Assembly: GCA_036365145.1 (NCBI GenBank)
Contig: JAEOAD010000024.1
Span: 13,902,501 to 13,966,500 of the forward strand
Source of the DNA: Orientallactaga sibirica
Taxonomy: Eukaryota > Chordata > Mammalia > Rodentia > Dipodidae
Reading direction: 5' to 3'
DNA: 64,000 nucleotides
The notes beneath the pieces were generated by a model that was not told the origin of the DNA, made no database searches, and was given only the letters and a program-made list of their open reading frames with translations. Positions 10,037 through 21,252 of the stretch are shown here, piece by piece (the first letter of the stretch is position 1; each line of letters starts with the position of its first letter). Position numbers and translations under genes: made by a program.

Positions 10037-12462
10037 GATTTTTGTTAAAGTGTTTATTAGTTATGTATATAGTATATATACAGCCATGATGGTACCCTCG
10101 TTAGCCTTCTCCCCCTCCTCCCCCCATGGGTAATGTGGGTCTTGCCTTATGGGGGTAGCCATCAGTTATGCAGGAGAGGCAATGACTCTGTGTATAATGA
10201 CGCAGCTCATGGCTCTAACAATCTTTCCGCCCCCTCTTCCACGAGTTTCCCTGAGCCATGTTGGTTCATTTTAGGTCTATTTCAGTGATGAGGTTCTGTG
10301 AGTCTCTGTGTCTCTGGATATCTGATTTCATAGGGGTTGAGAGTTCTTTGTGTCTATCTCCTTCATCCTTGTGCTGGTACCAGGTTCACCAATAAAGCAG
10401 CACTCTTGCTCATTTCCCCTATAACTCAGTGTCTTTATCTGGTGCCTTGTTGTGGTGAGATGGGCTGATTCTCTCCTCAGGCTATGCATCCTTCAGGAAG
10501 AGAGAAGCAGATTCTCCAACAGAGAGTGAGGTCAGTGCAAGACACATGGATAACTGTTGTTATTTTAGAGAGAATTTAATAGGTGTAGGCACTCTGGTAG
10601 CCCACTATTGGTGGGAGCTTGATATTGGAGAGCGGGCTCGTTTTTGGAAATTGTTCTGACTTGTTTCTGGTTTCCAGGTATGGGTACCATTCCACTGAGC
10701 AGATCCACTAGCCAAATTTCGAGCAGTAGGTAACCCACCATGGCTGTGTGCCACTATTGCACTTGTGTGAGCATCACGTCAGGTTGATTGCTGCTGAGTA
10801 GCTTAGACCACGAGTTGTTAGACAGATGTTGGTCATTTTCCCCGAGTCACTTATTTAGCACCTTCTGGCACTAGACAAGCTAACTGTCTGGGGCCTGACT
10901 CTCTTCCAGATTCCAGCCAGGTCTCTCCATGTTCCATCTGAACAGCGTATGGTGTCTTCAGCAGTAGGGTCTTACCAATATCCTTTGGTGACTCATAAAG
11001 TACTCTGTCAGAAATATGTCTTCTTTTGGGAAACCGTGTAGGTCTCACTGATCAACAGCTCCTTGTAGATGTTAACCACATGCTGGTATTGGGAGTTACA
11101 GGTCAGTGCCAAGGGAAAAGAAGGAAGAAAAACATAAAGGTAATATGAAAGAGAGAAGAGAGAGAAGAGGGAGTGATACAGATAGAAACAGAAGATTGAA
11201 GTTAGTCTCCATCCCACCCTCTCCAGGCCCCTGTGATTCAGGTGTTCTCTCCAAGCACCTGGTGCTGGTTTGACCTTTTAGTATGTCCTTCAGGATATAG
11301 GATTTTATGGTCCCATTTCCATTTGGGTCCAGTGTTTTGTCCCTCCCACCCACCCTTTCCCTGCCCTACCACCCAACCATCCCTGTTGTCCAGACCTTGA
11401 GATGTTTAGTAGGTGTGTTGGCATCTCGGGAGAATACAAATTAGGAGCCACAGATGAGTGAGACCATGTGACACTTATCTTTCTGTGATTGGGTGAGTTC
11501 ACTAAGAAAGATCTGTTCCAAGTTTGACCATTTTTCTTCAAATTGCTTTTTGTCATTTTTCCTTACTGCTGTGTAGAATTCCATTGTGTAGATATACCAC
11601 ATCTTAGTTATCCATTCATCTAATGATGGACATCTGGGTTGATTCCAGCTCTTAGCTATTATGAATTGAGCAGCTATAAACATAGTTGAGCAAATATCTC
11701 GGAACTGAGGCTTGGAGCTTTTAGGGTAAATGCCCAGTAAGGGGATAACTGGGTCTGTTCGTACCTCTAAAGACATCCTTTTTAGGAATCTCCATTCCCA
11801 CCAACAGTGAATGAAAGTTCCTATCTCTCTACATCCTCACAAGCATTTGTTGTTATTAGATTTTTTTTTTTAATTTTTGCTGTCCTTACTGGGTTAAGGT
11901 GGAGTCTTGTAGATGTTTTAATTTGCATTTCCCTGATGATTAGGGATGCTGAACATTTTTCTTAAGTGTGTGTTTGCCATTTGTATTTCTTCCTCTGAGA
12001 ACTCCCTGTGCAGTTCTCTGCCCCATTTTGTGAATGGGTTGTTTGATTTTTTTATTGTTTAGGTTTTTGAGTTCTTTGTAGATTTTAGAAATTAGGCCTC
12101 TGTCCCATGTGTATCTGGCAAAAATTTTCTCCCATTCCATGGGTAATCTATTGGCTTTGCTTATTGTGTGTTTGTCAGTGAAAAAGCTTTTAGGCTTCAT
12201 GAGATCCCAGTGGTTGGGTGATTGTTTACTTTCCTGAGCTACTGGGGTTTTGTTCAGGAAGTCTTTACCCACTCCTATATCATGGAAAGTGCCTCCTACT
12301 TTTTCTTCCAGCAGTAATAGTGTTTCTGGTCTTATATTGAGGCCTTTGATCCATTTGGACTTGATTTTTGTGTATGGCGCAATTGTGGATCGAGTTTCAT
12401 TCTCTTGCATATGTTTTCCAGTTTGTCCAGCACCATTTGTTAAAGCTGCTGTCTTATTTTAA
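10037..12462 (-). mobile_element. L1 LINE, 3' half (3'UTR type A)
   Basis: Antisense, 5'-truncated L1. From right to left on the minus strand it holds the C-terminal part of ORF2 (to about 11.4 kb) and a long 3'UTR (about 10.04-11.4 kb). The 3'UTR differs from the L1s at 16.3 and 57.7 kb over most of its length but shares a block around GTCTTCAGCAGTAGGGTCTT, so it is a separate L1 lineage. It is retrotransposition-dead, having no ORF1, endonuclease or RT. Confidence 0.88.
11441..12410 (-). pseudogene. L1 ORF2 C-terminal remnant
   Basis: Two minus-strand open pieces (11940-12410 and 11441-11776) carry the L1 ORF2p C-terminal region. In the second, WNQPRCPSLDEW and YTMEFYTAVRKND are typical L1 motifs; in the first, the LNIRPETLLLLEEKVGGTFHDIG block is diagnostic. 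A frame break separates the pieces. The RT and endonuclease domains are missing. Confidence 0.85.
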
Positions 12463-12516
12463 AAGTCCCTGAACTATTTGAGATCATTTCTCAAAAAAGT
12501 AGGGTACAGGGTCTTG

Positions 12517-12705
12517 GACTGGAGTTGTAGCCCAACTGATAGAATGCCTGAGGTTCAATCCCCAGCACTGCATACACCCAGTGTGGTGGTGCATGCCTGC
12601 AATGCCAGCATTTGGGAGATATAGAGGTAGAAGAATCAGAAAGTTAAGGTCATCCTTGGCTGCATAACAAGTTTGAAGACAAAGTTGGCTACATGAGATA
12701 CTGTA
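12517..12705 (+). mobile_element. B4 composite SINE
   Basis: ID-like head with GAGGTTCAATCCCCAGCACT, then a B1-like body (GTGTGGTGGTGCATGCCTGC). Confidence 0.7.
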
Positions 12706-12940
12706 GGAGATTTATTGAGAAAACAGTGAAAAGGCCCAAAGCATCACGGGAAACATGCTTAGGATTTTGGCTCGCATTCAAAGAAAAAGAGACAAGATTA
12801 TGCTGTTGAGTTAGAACTCAGAAAAGTGGGCAGGCTCATGTTGTAGATCTCTATGCAACTGCCTAAAAAATAAATTATTGATAAATAAGTAACACCAACT
12901 GTAACACTAGGTATGTTTAACATTAAAGTGTGCGTATAGG

Positions 12941-13101
12941 AACAATGGTTAAGTGGTTAAAGGGTACTTGCTTTCAAAGCCTGCCAGCCCAGGTTTGGCT
13001 CCCCATTACCCACATAAGACAAAAGCACAAAGTGGTGCATGTATCTGGAGTTCATTTGCAGAAGCAAGAGGCCCTGACATGCCTATTCTCATATTTTCTC
13101 C

Positions 13102-13148
<47 letters not shown>

Positions 13149-13205
13149 TTGCTCACTGTTCCTCTCCCTGTCTCTCAAATAAATTATAAAAATATTAAAT
13201 AAATA
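12941..13205 (+). mobile_element. tRNA-headed SINE
   Basis: Diverged head, intact body and tail. The CT/CA dinucleotide runs at about 13101-13148 lie within the element. Confidence 0.88.
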
Positions 13206-13860
13206 AATAGTGGTCTATTCATTAAGAACACAATCTTAATAGCACATGCACTCCCATAAGGCCCAAATAATAGTATATCTCACGAATACTATGCAGAGTC
13301 TTATTAGTTCTTAAGTGCTTTGGCCAAGCCCTGCAGAAAGGGGACAAGATTTTGGCACCATACTTTCCAGCTACTCTCCAAGCCCTAAAGTCTCTTAAGG
13401 ATCTAAGGTTTAAACTCCCTGCAGCTCTGTTTTAAAATACCTACTAGACGTTTCCAAATAGAACTAAGGACAGCCAGAAAAAAAAAAAGGCCTGTAGAAA
13501 CTTGCTCTGACACAGAGCTGATGTCTATAAACAGATTAGTAGCGGGGAGCAGAGTATCTTTCTGTTGCCCTCAGTTTCATGTCTTGGATGAGGATGAAAC
13601 AAAATAATAGGGGGAAATTATCTAGTACATAGCCTACCACTGTGCCACAGGTAAATCAGGTCAGAAGAGCTTGGTCTGCTATCTTCCCTTTTCCTTGTGT
13701 AGGATGAGTTCATTTAGTATAAAAAATCATAAATATCCACTAAGTTCCAAAAGGTGGTCTATGGGGGAAAATAACAGACAAAATAGAAAGAATAAATGGT
13801 TGAAATTTTTATCTGAATTCTTCAAAAGTACAGGATAGTTAATTTTTCACTCAAAAGACA
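13206..13860. other. Non-repetitive intronic DNA
   Basis: No repeat or splice-flanked open frame recognised. Confidence 0.4.
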
Positions 13861-13867
13861 ACTAAAA

Positions 13868-13998
13868 GTCAGGTGACACATCTGTAACCCCAGCATTCAG
13901 GAGGCTAAAGTAGGAGGATTGTCTTGAGTTGGTTGCTCTAGGCAACATAGAGAAGGTCAGGCCAGCCATGGACACATATAAGGCACTGCCAAAAAATA
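13868..13998 (+). mobile_element. B1-like SINE, old
   Basis: AACCCCAGCATTCAGGAGG and GTAGGAGGATTGTCTTGAG; the 3' half is heavily diverged. Confidence 0.6.
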
Positions 13999-14248
13999 AA
14001 TAAGTAAAATAAAAATAAATAAATGCAATCCCCAGCCATGGAAAAAATTTTAAAGGCCACTGAAGCCAATTTCATTTGTGAAAGGATAAAGGGGTGATAC
14101 AGCAAAAGAAATGGAGCTATATTAAACTTACTGTTAGAACTAAACCATCCCTAGCAGCCATGAAGAAACAATTGGGTTCTATGTCTCTACCATCTTCATG
14201 TAAGATTTCATAAGGAAATGGGATCATTTGAGAGAGAGAAGAGTAAGT

Positions 14249-14370
14249 GTTACACTGGGACTGCTGACCATGCCCAAGGCCCTGAGTCTGATTCCCAGCA
14301 CTGAAAAGAAAAAGAAAAAGAAAAGAAAGAAAGAAAAGATAAGACAAGACGACAAGACAAGACAAGAAGA
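14249..14370 (+). mobile_element. ID-like SINE plus purine tail
   Basis: 3' part of an ID element (CCTGAGTCTGATTCCCAGCA) with a tail expanded into AAAAG and GACAA tandems (14304-14370). Confidence 0.6.
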
Positions 14371-14785
14371 AACCATTAAGTGCTGAAGTGACCTATTCAA
14401 CAAATAACATGTAGAAGACGACAGTGAAAACCCCAGGCTGTGCTCTCCATTGATTATGTCACAATCTCTGGGTGTGACATGCGGGTATCATTGTGTATTT
14501 TTTTAGGATTCATAGGTGACTCCAATATACAGAAAAAAATTGGAACACTAGATTATAGAATGCCAATTGTCATGCTAAAAGGAATATCATACTTATGATT
14601 TTGAGACTCATGTGTGTGTGGTAATTGTACATCAATATTTTGTTATTTTCACAATTTTCCTTACATATATAGTATAATTGCTTCAAGTATCTACTCTACT
14701 TAAAGAAAAATGGTGTAATATCAATCACTATCAGTCTGCTTGCCAAAATCATATTTGCTATTTTCTCATTTCCCTATATCAACAG

Positions 14786-14959
14786 GAATTGGCAGCAATG
14801 AAACAGATTCTCGTTAACATGTGCAGTAAACATTCGGAGAACAACTTACTTCTTACTAAACCAAAATCAAAAATTATGGCAGAAAATCAGTCTTCAAAAA
14901 TTTTAAACATGCCTAGAGAACATGAAGACAATATATTTATACCCAAACCAACACTCTTT
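14786..14959 (+). CDS. PIBF1: PIBF1, penultimate coding exon
   Basis: Progesterone-induced blocking factor 1 (CEP90) is a long coiled-coil protein of centriolar satellites and the distal centriole. There it acts with OFD1 and MNR to build distal appendages and allow ciliogenesis; human mutations cause Joubert syndrome. The exon is 174 bp, 58 codons, phase 0 at both ends. The acceptor is a pyrimidine tract ending CAACAG and the donor is GTAAGT. The translation starts [12 protein letters not shown] and ends [13 protein letters not shown]. From memory the human C-terminus reads almost the same (HEDNIFTPKPTLF), which is the basis for the name. The methionine-started open frame (14678-14983) covering this is an artefact of intron read-through on both sides. 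The segment follows the coiled coil and is polar and low in predicted structure. Confidence 0.93.
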
Positions 14960-15373
14960 GTAAGTACATTCAAAAATACCTAGCATTTTATCTCATGTTT
15001 GCACTAATTATGTATTTTTCTCTCGTTTATATTTATTATAAATTGACTTTAATAGTTTTATGTAAAGGCTTTGGCAGATCTGTGTAATCCCTTTTCTGAA
15101 TGTGTATATTAGCTGTCTTACAGATAATAACTGGATTTTATGTTTCTGGTTAGCATGTGAAACTTGCTCAGAAATTATCATAAATCTAGTCCTTTCCATT
15201 CCCCAACTTCCAGGGTCTAACTACAGGGGAACCAGAAATGCATTCTGCATAGTGTTTTAATTTACATAATAATAAAATGAAAAGTAGTGCCTGCTCCTCT
15301 CATCTATAAGATAATATATTTTGTTCAAAGTCCTTTATAAAGTATAAATGTAATTTATATTAACATAAATTGA

Positions 15374-15530
15374 AGCCAGGTATGGTGGTCTTAGCCACTT
15401 CAGAGACTTAGGCAGAAAGATCAAAGTTCAAGGCCAGCATGGGCAACTTAGTGAGACCCTGTCTCAAAATAAAATTTATAACAGGGTATATTCAGGGTGA
15501 GTTCAATCCCCAGAACTGGGGATAGGAGAA
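15374..15530 (+). mobile_element. Old B1 plus ID remnant
   Basis: B1-like AGCCAGGTATGGTGGTCTTA to GAGACCCTGTCTCAAAA (15374-15475), followed by a weak ID-like piece GAGTTCAATCCCCAGAACTG. Confidence 0.6.
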
Positions 15531-16079
15531 TGAAATGCATGTAGATGGTGGAAATATATGGGCTATGTAGTGAAACACTGCCAGGGAGGAAGGGAGTGTA
15601 GAATATAGTGAAAATACATTAAGAAATAGTAAATTATACATTGAAAATAGATACTGAAAATGATATATATTTTAGCAAGTACCATGAGTGCAGATTACAA
15701 GGCAACAGAATAGAGTAAGAAGAATATCAGTAAAGACCTCCTCTAAAGCCGATGCAAGAGAGCCCACCTTTATTCCACAACTCAGGACACAGAGGGGGCT
15801 AGGAGACCCTAACCTTGGAAAAGAAGAAAATTCTCCTTTACTTCTACATGGAATTCCAAAAGGAAATGTCCTTTTTACTCTAAGAGCATAAGAGACTGAA
15901 AACCAGAAAGATTTGCTCTGAATTCTGACTCCGTGAGTCCACAAATTTTAACTTTTTTTAAATTGCCCAGACAATTACAGTGATCAGTGGAGTGTGGGAA
16001 GTTCTGACTAAGCCTTGTCATTGTGCATGCAGAGGAGGCTCATTGGGTTGATTATATAATTAAACCTGGTTTTGTTTAC
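15531..16079. other. Non-repetitive intronic DNA
   Basis: Open frames overlap on both strands around 15672-15944, but none has splice sites or a recognisable product. Confidence 0.4.
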
Positions 16080-16298
16080 TGTGCTAGGGATTGAACCCAG
16101 GTCCTTGCACATGCTGAGCAAACTCTCTGCCACTGAGCTACAATCCTAGCTCTTGCTTACTTTGAAACAAGCTCTCATTCGGAAGCTCGGGCTGGCTTTA
16201 AGTTTGCTCTGTGGCCTAGGCTGGCCTCAAAACTCCCTTTCTTCCTGCCTCATCCTCCAGAATGCTAGTATTGTAGGCCTGTGCCACCCACCTTGGTA
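16080..16298 (-). mobile_element. ID and old B1 remnants
   Basis: Antisense ID piece (GGGATTGAACCCAGGTCCTT, CACTGAGCTACAATCCTAGC) at 16080-16152, then an antisense B1 (16155-16298). The order is the reverse of an antisense B4, so two insertions are likely. Confidence 0.6.
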
Positions 16299-16329
16299 TC
16301 AGCCTCCTTTTTATTTTATGATCCTTTTT

Positions 16330-17911
16330 TTTAATTAGTTACTTTTTTATTGACAACTTCCTTAATTGTACACAATATCCCATGGATTTTATCTCCCTCC
16401 CTCCCCCCACTTTCCCCTTTGAAACTCCACTCCATCATATCCCCTCCTCTCAATCAGTCTCTCTTTTCATTTTGATGTCATGTTCTTTTCCTCCTATTAT
16501 GATGGTCATGATATAAGTGAGGTCATGGATATCCAGGCCATTTTGTGTCTGGAGAAGCACTTTGTAAGGAGTCCTAATCTTCCCTTGGCTCTTACATTCT
16601 TTCTGCTCCCTCTTCCACAATGGACCCTGAGCCTTAGAGGTTGTGTTAGAGATGTTTCAGTGCTGAGCACTCCTCTGTCCCTTCTTCTCAGCACCATGGT
16701 TCCTTCTGAGTCATCCCAAGGTTTCCACCATCTGAAAAGAGAAGCTTCTCTAACCAAAAGTGAGAGTAACGTTAATATTTGCATATGGACATTAAGAGAA
16801 GTGCTTACTGGGCAGTTTGGTGAGCATAGTATATACATTTAGCCAGACACCAGCAGACATTACACCCCTAGGTGTGGCTACCCCTGTTTTTTTTTTTCAT
16901 GTAGGTCAATAAAAAATAATTAAAAAAATTTTTAGTATCAGTTTGGTGGGATGTATTCCCTCCCATGGGTTTTTAGTATGGGCCTCCCAGTCCAATTAGA
17001 GAGCAGTTGGTTTCTCCCACAACAGACATGCCACTAATGCACCCTATGGCTCATTTGGCCTGGCTGGCCAAATTTAAAGCTTACAGTGTTCCCTGTTAAG
17101 TATCTTCACTGGTGTTTTCTCTCTCTCCCTTTGAACTGCATGTAGCATAGCTTTTTCCAGCTTTCTGTCAGCTGGTCCACATGGAGGAAGTTTTCAGCTC
17201 ACCTCCAGCAAGATTTCTCAGTGACCTTGCAGCCCAAGTATATTGAGTCTTCAGCAATAGGGTCTTATCATCTATTCCTGGTGGGAAACCAAGGGCCTCA
17301 GCAATGGTCTATAATGTTTTGAGGATATCTGTGACCTCCCTGGCCAACAACTCACTGGAAGTTATCCCATCCCTGGCACTGAAAATTTTCTAGTAACAAT
17401 ATATGGCTTCTGAGTATTCCATTGTCCAGAAAAGTAGGTTTCCATATGACTTATTTATATCCTCTTAGAGTTTTTCAAGGTAGGGTCTCACTGTAGCCCA
17501 AGCTGACCTGGAATTCACTATGTAGTCTCAGGGTGGCCTCAAACTCATGGCAATCCTCCTACCTCTGCCTCCCAAGTGCTGGGATTAAAGGCATGCACCA
17601 CCACGCCCAGCCCTCCTCTTAGATTTTGATTAGCCCTCTCCCCACCTTTCCTTTACTCAATCTCTTTCTCTGACCTAATTTAGGCCTTTTCACCCCCATT
17701 AATCTGTTCTTCTACTTACATATATACAATACCATCCTATTAAGGCCCCCCTCCCTCCCTTTCTATTCCCTTTATATCCCCTTTCTAACTTACTGGCTTC
17801 TGCTACTGAGTTTTATTTCTACTCACATAGAAGTCCAATCATTTGTAGCTAGGATCCACATATGAGAGCGAATACATGACATTCAGCTTTCTGGGCCTGG
17901 GTTTATGGTCT
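16330..17911 (-). mobile_element. L1 LINE 3' end (3'UTR type B)
   Basis: Antisense L1 3'UTR collinear with 57669-59020, starting ATTGACAACTTCCTTAATTG and 5'-truncated near 17911. A B1 (17468-17612) interrupts it. Minus-strand open frames here are not coding. Confidence 0.88.
17468..17612 (-). mobile_element. B1 SINE inside L1
   Basis: Antisense B1 dividing the L1 3'UTR; the L1 sequence TCCTCTTAGA is duplicated on both sides, so B1 came later. Confidence 0.92.
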
Positions 17912-18052
17912 TTTTTTTTTTTTAAGCAGATTTTCATTCAGGCTGACCTAGAACTTACTCTCTAGCTCATGCTGGCCTTGAACTCCTGGCAATCCTTCTA
18001 CCTTAGCCACTTAATTCTGTGATCAAGAGCATGTGCCACCACACCCAGCTCA
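17911..18052 (-). mobile_element. B1 SINE, old
   Basis: Antisense; ends GTGCCACCACACCCAGCT. The 5' region has indels. Confidence 0.75.
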
Positions 18053-18056
18053 GCCT

Positions 18057-18058
<2 letters not shown>

Positions 18059-18095
<37 letters not shown>

Positions 18096-18272
18096 AAGGG
18101 GAGAGAGAGAGAATAAATGAGCCTGCACACCAGGGTTTCTAGCCACAGCAAACAAACTCCAGATATATGCATCACCTTGTCCATCTGGCTTTATGTGGGT
18201 ACTAGGGATGGAACCCAGGTTGTTAGGCCTTTGCAGGCAAGTGCCTTAACTGCTAAGCCATCTCCTCAGCCC
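18059..18272 (-). mobile_element. tRNA-headed SINE
   Basis: Antisense copy with a 35-T run at 18059-18093 and TGCTAAGCCATCTCCTCAGCC at the tRNA head. Confidence 0.92.
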
Positions 18273-18279
18273 CCAGTCT

Positions 18280-18452
18280 CTTTTTTTTTTTTTTTTTTTT
18301 TTTTTTGGTTTTTCAAGGTAGGGTCTCACTCTAGTCCAAGCTGACCTGGAATTCACTATGTAGTCTCAGGGTGGCCTTGAACTCATGGTGGTCCTCCTAC
18401 CTCTGCCTCCCGAGTGCTGGGATTAAAGGCATGTGCCACCATGCCCTGCTCC
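18280..18452 (-). mobile_element. B1 SINE
   Basis: Antisense, near consensus, T-run of about 26 followed by GGTTTTTCAAGGTAGGGTC. Confidence 0.93.
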
Positions 18453-18949
18453 AGCCTCTTTTTTAACAAATGACAGAAAGCCACACTCAAAACCAAACAA
18501 AAGAAAAGTATCGCAAGGATGCGTGTGGCCATAGTGGAGACTAGGTGACAGGAAAGAAAACCGACTGGAAGCCTCAGAGCAGTCCACACACAAGTGGCTC
18601 TGGGAGCTTCCGCCCCATGTCCATGGATCCATTTCCCAATTGCTCCTCAGCTGCTCTGTGCTTCTCTCCCAGTTTCTGCTGACTCATCGTCTCCTTCCTC
18701 ATTAACTTGCTCATGGCCCTTTGTCTTGAGACATGTTTCTGTGTGTCTACTGTCTTGATAAATATTTGCTAAGGGTGAGAAAGCGGTTGTCTCCCTAATT
18801 TGGTTATTTTCTTAGCTCTGAAAACCATACACCCAGCTAGGGACCTTCCATGTAGAACTGAGCTATAAGGACATGGAAGAGACAACTCCCCACACCATGA
18901 TAGGGTTAGCAGTACTTCTGCAGCCTCACATGCTTTCATTCAGAAATAC
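18453..18949. other. Non-repetitive intronic DNA
   Basis: No family recognised; two overlapping minus-strand open frames (18383-18632) begin in unique DNA and run into the B1. Confidence 0.4.
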
Positions 18950-19063
18950 ACAGGACCTGGACATGTCTCACACCAGTAATCCCGACCCTTGGGAGGCTGA
19001 GGCAGGAGGATTACCACTGCTTAGAGGCCAGCCTGACTACAGAGGGAAACCCTGTTTCAGGGG
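18950..19063 (+). mobile_element. B1-like SINE, old
   Basis: TTGGGAGGCTGAGGCAGGAG and GAGGCCAGCCTGACTACAG. Confidence 0.6.
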
Positions 19064-19385
19064 AATGAAAACAAACAATAAGCAAACAAAAACAGCCAGC
19101 TCATTCTTATTAATCATCTACTTTCTGTCTCAATATAGCTCTTAGCTGTGCTAGCCTTTTGGTCAAGCCTTGGCTATGTCCTTTGTAGAAAAATCTGGCA
19201 ACAACTTGCTTTCTTCTTTCCTGAGCACTAGGTATGGTCCTCTGTTAGCCTTCTACTGCCATTCTATTCCGAAACAGCATTTATACAAAGAATTCACATC
19301 ATTGCCACAATGTTCTTAATACCTCTGAAAAGCAGATCCCAGCAGCCCTGTCCTTAGTCCTTTCTTCACATTGATCATAAGTATT
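19064..19385. other. Non-repetitive intronic DNA
   Basis: No feature recognised. Confidence 0.4.
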
Positions 19386-19400
19386 AAAATACAAAGGCCC

Positions 19401-19512
19401 CCAGGAATGGTGGCACATGGGAGGATCACTGTGAGTTCAAGGCCAGTTTGAGACTACATAGTGAATTCCAGGTCAGCTTGGGCTAGAGTGAGATCCTACC
19501 TTTAAGAAAAAT
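19401..19512 (+). mobile_element. B1 SINE with internal deletion
   Basis: Missing the CTTTAATCCCAGCACT block between GTGGCACATG and GGAGGATCACTG. The flanks repeat ATACAAAGGCC, so the element inserted whole or already deleted. Confidence 0.8.
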
Positions 19513-19627
19513 AATACAAAGGCCTTTGGCCCCATGTAACATAGGAAGTATACTAAGATGGTACAGCACCAGTGATAATGTATGGAATATCTAAGTTACA
19601 ATGTCTTAATGACAGAGTTCAAGTTTT

Positions 19628-19837
19628 TTTTTTTTTTATTGTATTTTATTGATTTGAAAGAGAGAAATACAGACAAACAGATTGAATGGGCATGCCCGGG
19701 CCTTCAAGCCGCCATAAATGAACTCCAGAGGCATGTGCCATCTTGTGCATCTGGCTTATGTGGGTCCTGGGGAATTGAACCTGGGTCATTTGGCTTTGCA
19801 GGCAAATGCCTTAACTGCTAAGCCATTTCTCCAGCCC
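19628..19837 (-). mobile_element. tRNA-headed SINE with TSD
   Basis: Antisense copy bounded by a perfect 14-bp TSD AGAGTTCAAGTTTT (19614-19627 and 19838-19851). Confidence 0.96.
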
Positions 19838-20062
19838 AGAGTTCAAGTTTTATCTTGTGGCTGGGTGGCTCATTGCCTAGCTTATATGGGAGGAATAAAG
19901 TAAGCTTATGTAATTTATACATAAGTGGCTATGATTCTCTAGAAGTGCTTTAGACAGGTCATCTGGGAGAAATAAAATATTTAACTACAGTTCAGTTCAA
20001 GAGTGTGTAGTTACTAGAGATAAGAGCTTTCACTAGCTGTTATAGAATACCTGTTCATCAGG

Positions 20063-20161
20063 TTGGGTCAGCTTTGCACTTGGAAGACAGAGGTAGTAAA
20101 ATTAGGAGCAGTAGACTAGCCCGGGCTAGAAATCAATAAGATGCTTTCTCAAAAAAAACAA
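20063..20161 (+). mobile_element. B1-like SINE, old
   Basis: ACTTGGAAGACAGAGGTAG and GCCCGGGCTAGAAATC; 5' end missing. Confidence 0.5.
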
Positions 20162-20168
20162 CAAACGG

Positions 20169-20482
20169 GCTGGGAGATGGCTCACTGGGTAAGAGCATTG
20201 CTGTACAAGAATGAGACCTGAGAACCTAGGCCCCAGTGCCCAGGTAAACTGGGCATAGCCACACATGACTGATGCCCTAAATGGGTAGGACAGAGACTGG
20301 AAGATAGCTGGGGCTCTCTGGCCAAACAAACTAACTGAAAAATAAGGAGTGCTCCAGGCTCAGTGAGAGACAGCAGAAGAGTGAAAAAGGAAGACACCAA
20401 ACATCTTCATCTGCAGTCACACCAGGCACATGGATTTGCACATACATGTGTATACACCACATACAAAAAAGTTATAAAATAA
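20169..20482 (+). mobile_element. B3-like SINE
   Basis: GGGCTGGGAGATGGCTCACTGG head, then a long body with GACTGGAAGATAGCTGGGGC and GGCTCAGTGAGAGACAGC, typical of the older B2/B3 group rather than the common tRNA-SINE here. Related copies at 46800 and 54060. Confidence 0.65.
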
Positions 20483-20507
20483 AAACAAAAATAAACTGAG
20501 TCAAACT

Positions 20508-20776
20508 AGGCTGACTGTGGCAATACACATCTGTCATCCCAAGAGGCAGAGGTAGGAGGATCACCACTGGTCAAGGGCCACCCGGTCTCCAGAGTGATTT
20601 CAGGCTTACATGGTGAAACCCTGTCCCAAACAAGGGAGCGGAGCTGGGCATGGTACAAGCCTTTAATCCCAGCACCCCGTGAGCTCGAGGCCACTCTGAG
20701 AGTACATAGTGAATTCCAGGTCAGCCTAGGCTAAAGTGAGACCCTACCTCAAAAAACCAAAAAAAAAAAAAAAAGA
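20508..20776 (+). mobile_element. Dimeric B1 (left+right arm)
   Basis: Left arm 20508-20636 carries a variant centre (CACTGGTCAAGGGCCACC, then CAGAGTGATTTCAGGCT) and ends ACATGGTGAAACCCTGTC. After a short linker, right arm 20642-20776 is a B1 lacking about 27 bp between CAGCACCCCG and GAGCTCGAGG. The copy at 35229-35499 has the same arms, the same order and the same deletion. Confidence 0.8.
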
Positions 20777-20909
20777 GGTGGGGAGTGTCATCTAGTCAGC
20801 TTTGACAATCCTGCTTTCCTCTAATCGAGGATCATAAACAAATACCAGCAGTCTAAGATGAAATGAGTCGCCCTTCCTCTACAGGAACTACAAAGTATTA
20901 GGGAACTTC

Positions 20910-21035
20910 ACAACCAGGCATGAGAGCACATGCCTTTAATTCCAGCAGTTGGGATGCTGAGGTAGGAGGATACAAATTCAAGACTAGCCTAGACCACATA
21001 ATGAGACCCTATCTGAAAGAAAAGAAGGGCAAAAG
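20910..21035 (+). mobile_element. B1 SINE, diverged
   Basis: AACCAGGCATGAGAGCACAT to GAGACCCTATCTGAAAG. Confidence 0.8.
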
Positions 21036-21085
21036 AAAATAATTGAATTGCTATCAAAAGGTGTTTTTTTTTTTAAATAGACTTC

Positions 21086-21252
21086 TTTGTTTGTTTGTTT
21101 TCGGGGTGAGGGGTGTTGAAGCAGGCTCTCACTCTAGCCCAAGCTGACCTGAAGCTCATTCTGTAGTCCAGGCTGTCTTGGAACTCACAGTGATCCTTCT
21201 ACCTCAGCTTCCCAGTGCTAGGATTAAAGGCGTGTTACAGTACACCCAGCCT
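21086..21252 (-). mobile_element. B1 SINE
   Basis: Antisense with a TTTG tandem and G-rich insertion in the tail; ends ACAGTACACCCAGCC. Confidence 0.85.

Larger units (their letters stand above)
1..14785 (+). other. PIBF1: PIBF1 intron (3' part)
   Basis: This is the intron upstream of the penultimate coding exon, inferred because the next coding block on the + strand starts at 14786 after a polypyrimidine tract and AG. Its 5' end lies outside the window. No other coding exon is evident; the short open frames here fall in SINEs or L1. Confidence 0.8.

Noticed and set aside
14678..14983. 101-codon open frame beginning at an upstream ATG
   Set aside because: The true coding part is the spliced exon 14786-14959; the first 36 codons are intron and the last 8 lie past the GTAAGT donor.
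16480..16842. 120- and 110-codon open frames on both strands
   Set aside because: Both fall in the L1 3'UTR, which is non-coding.
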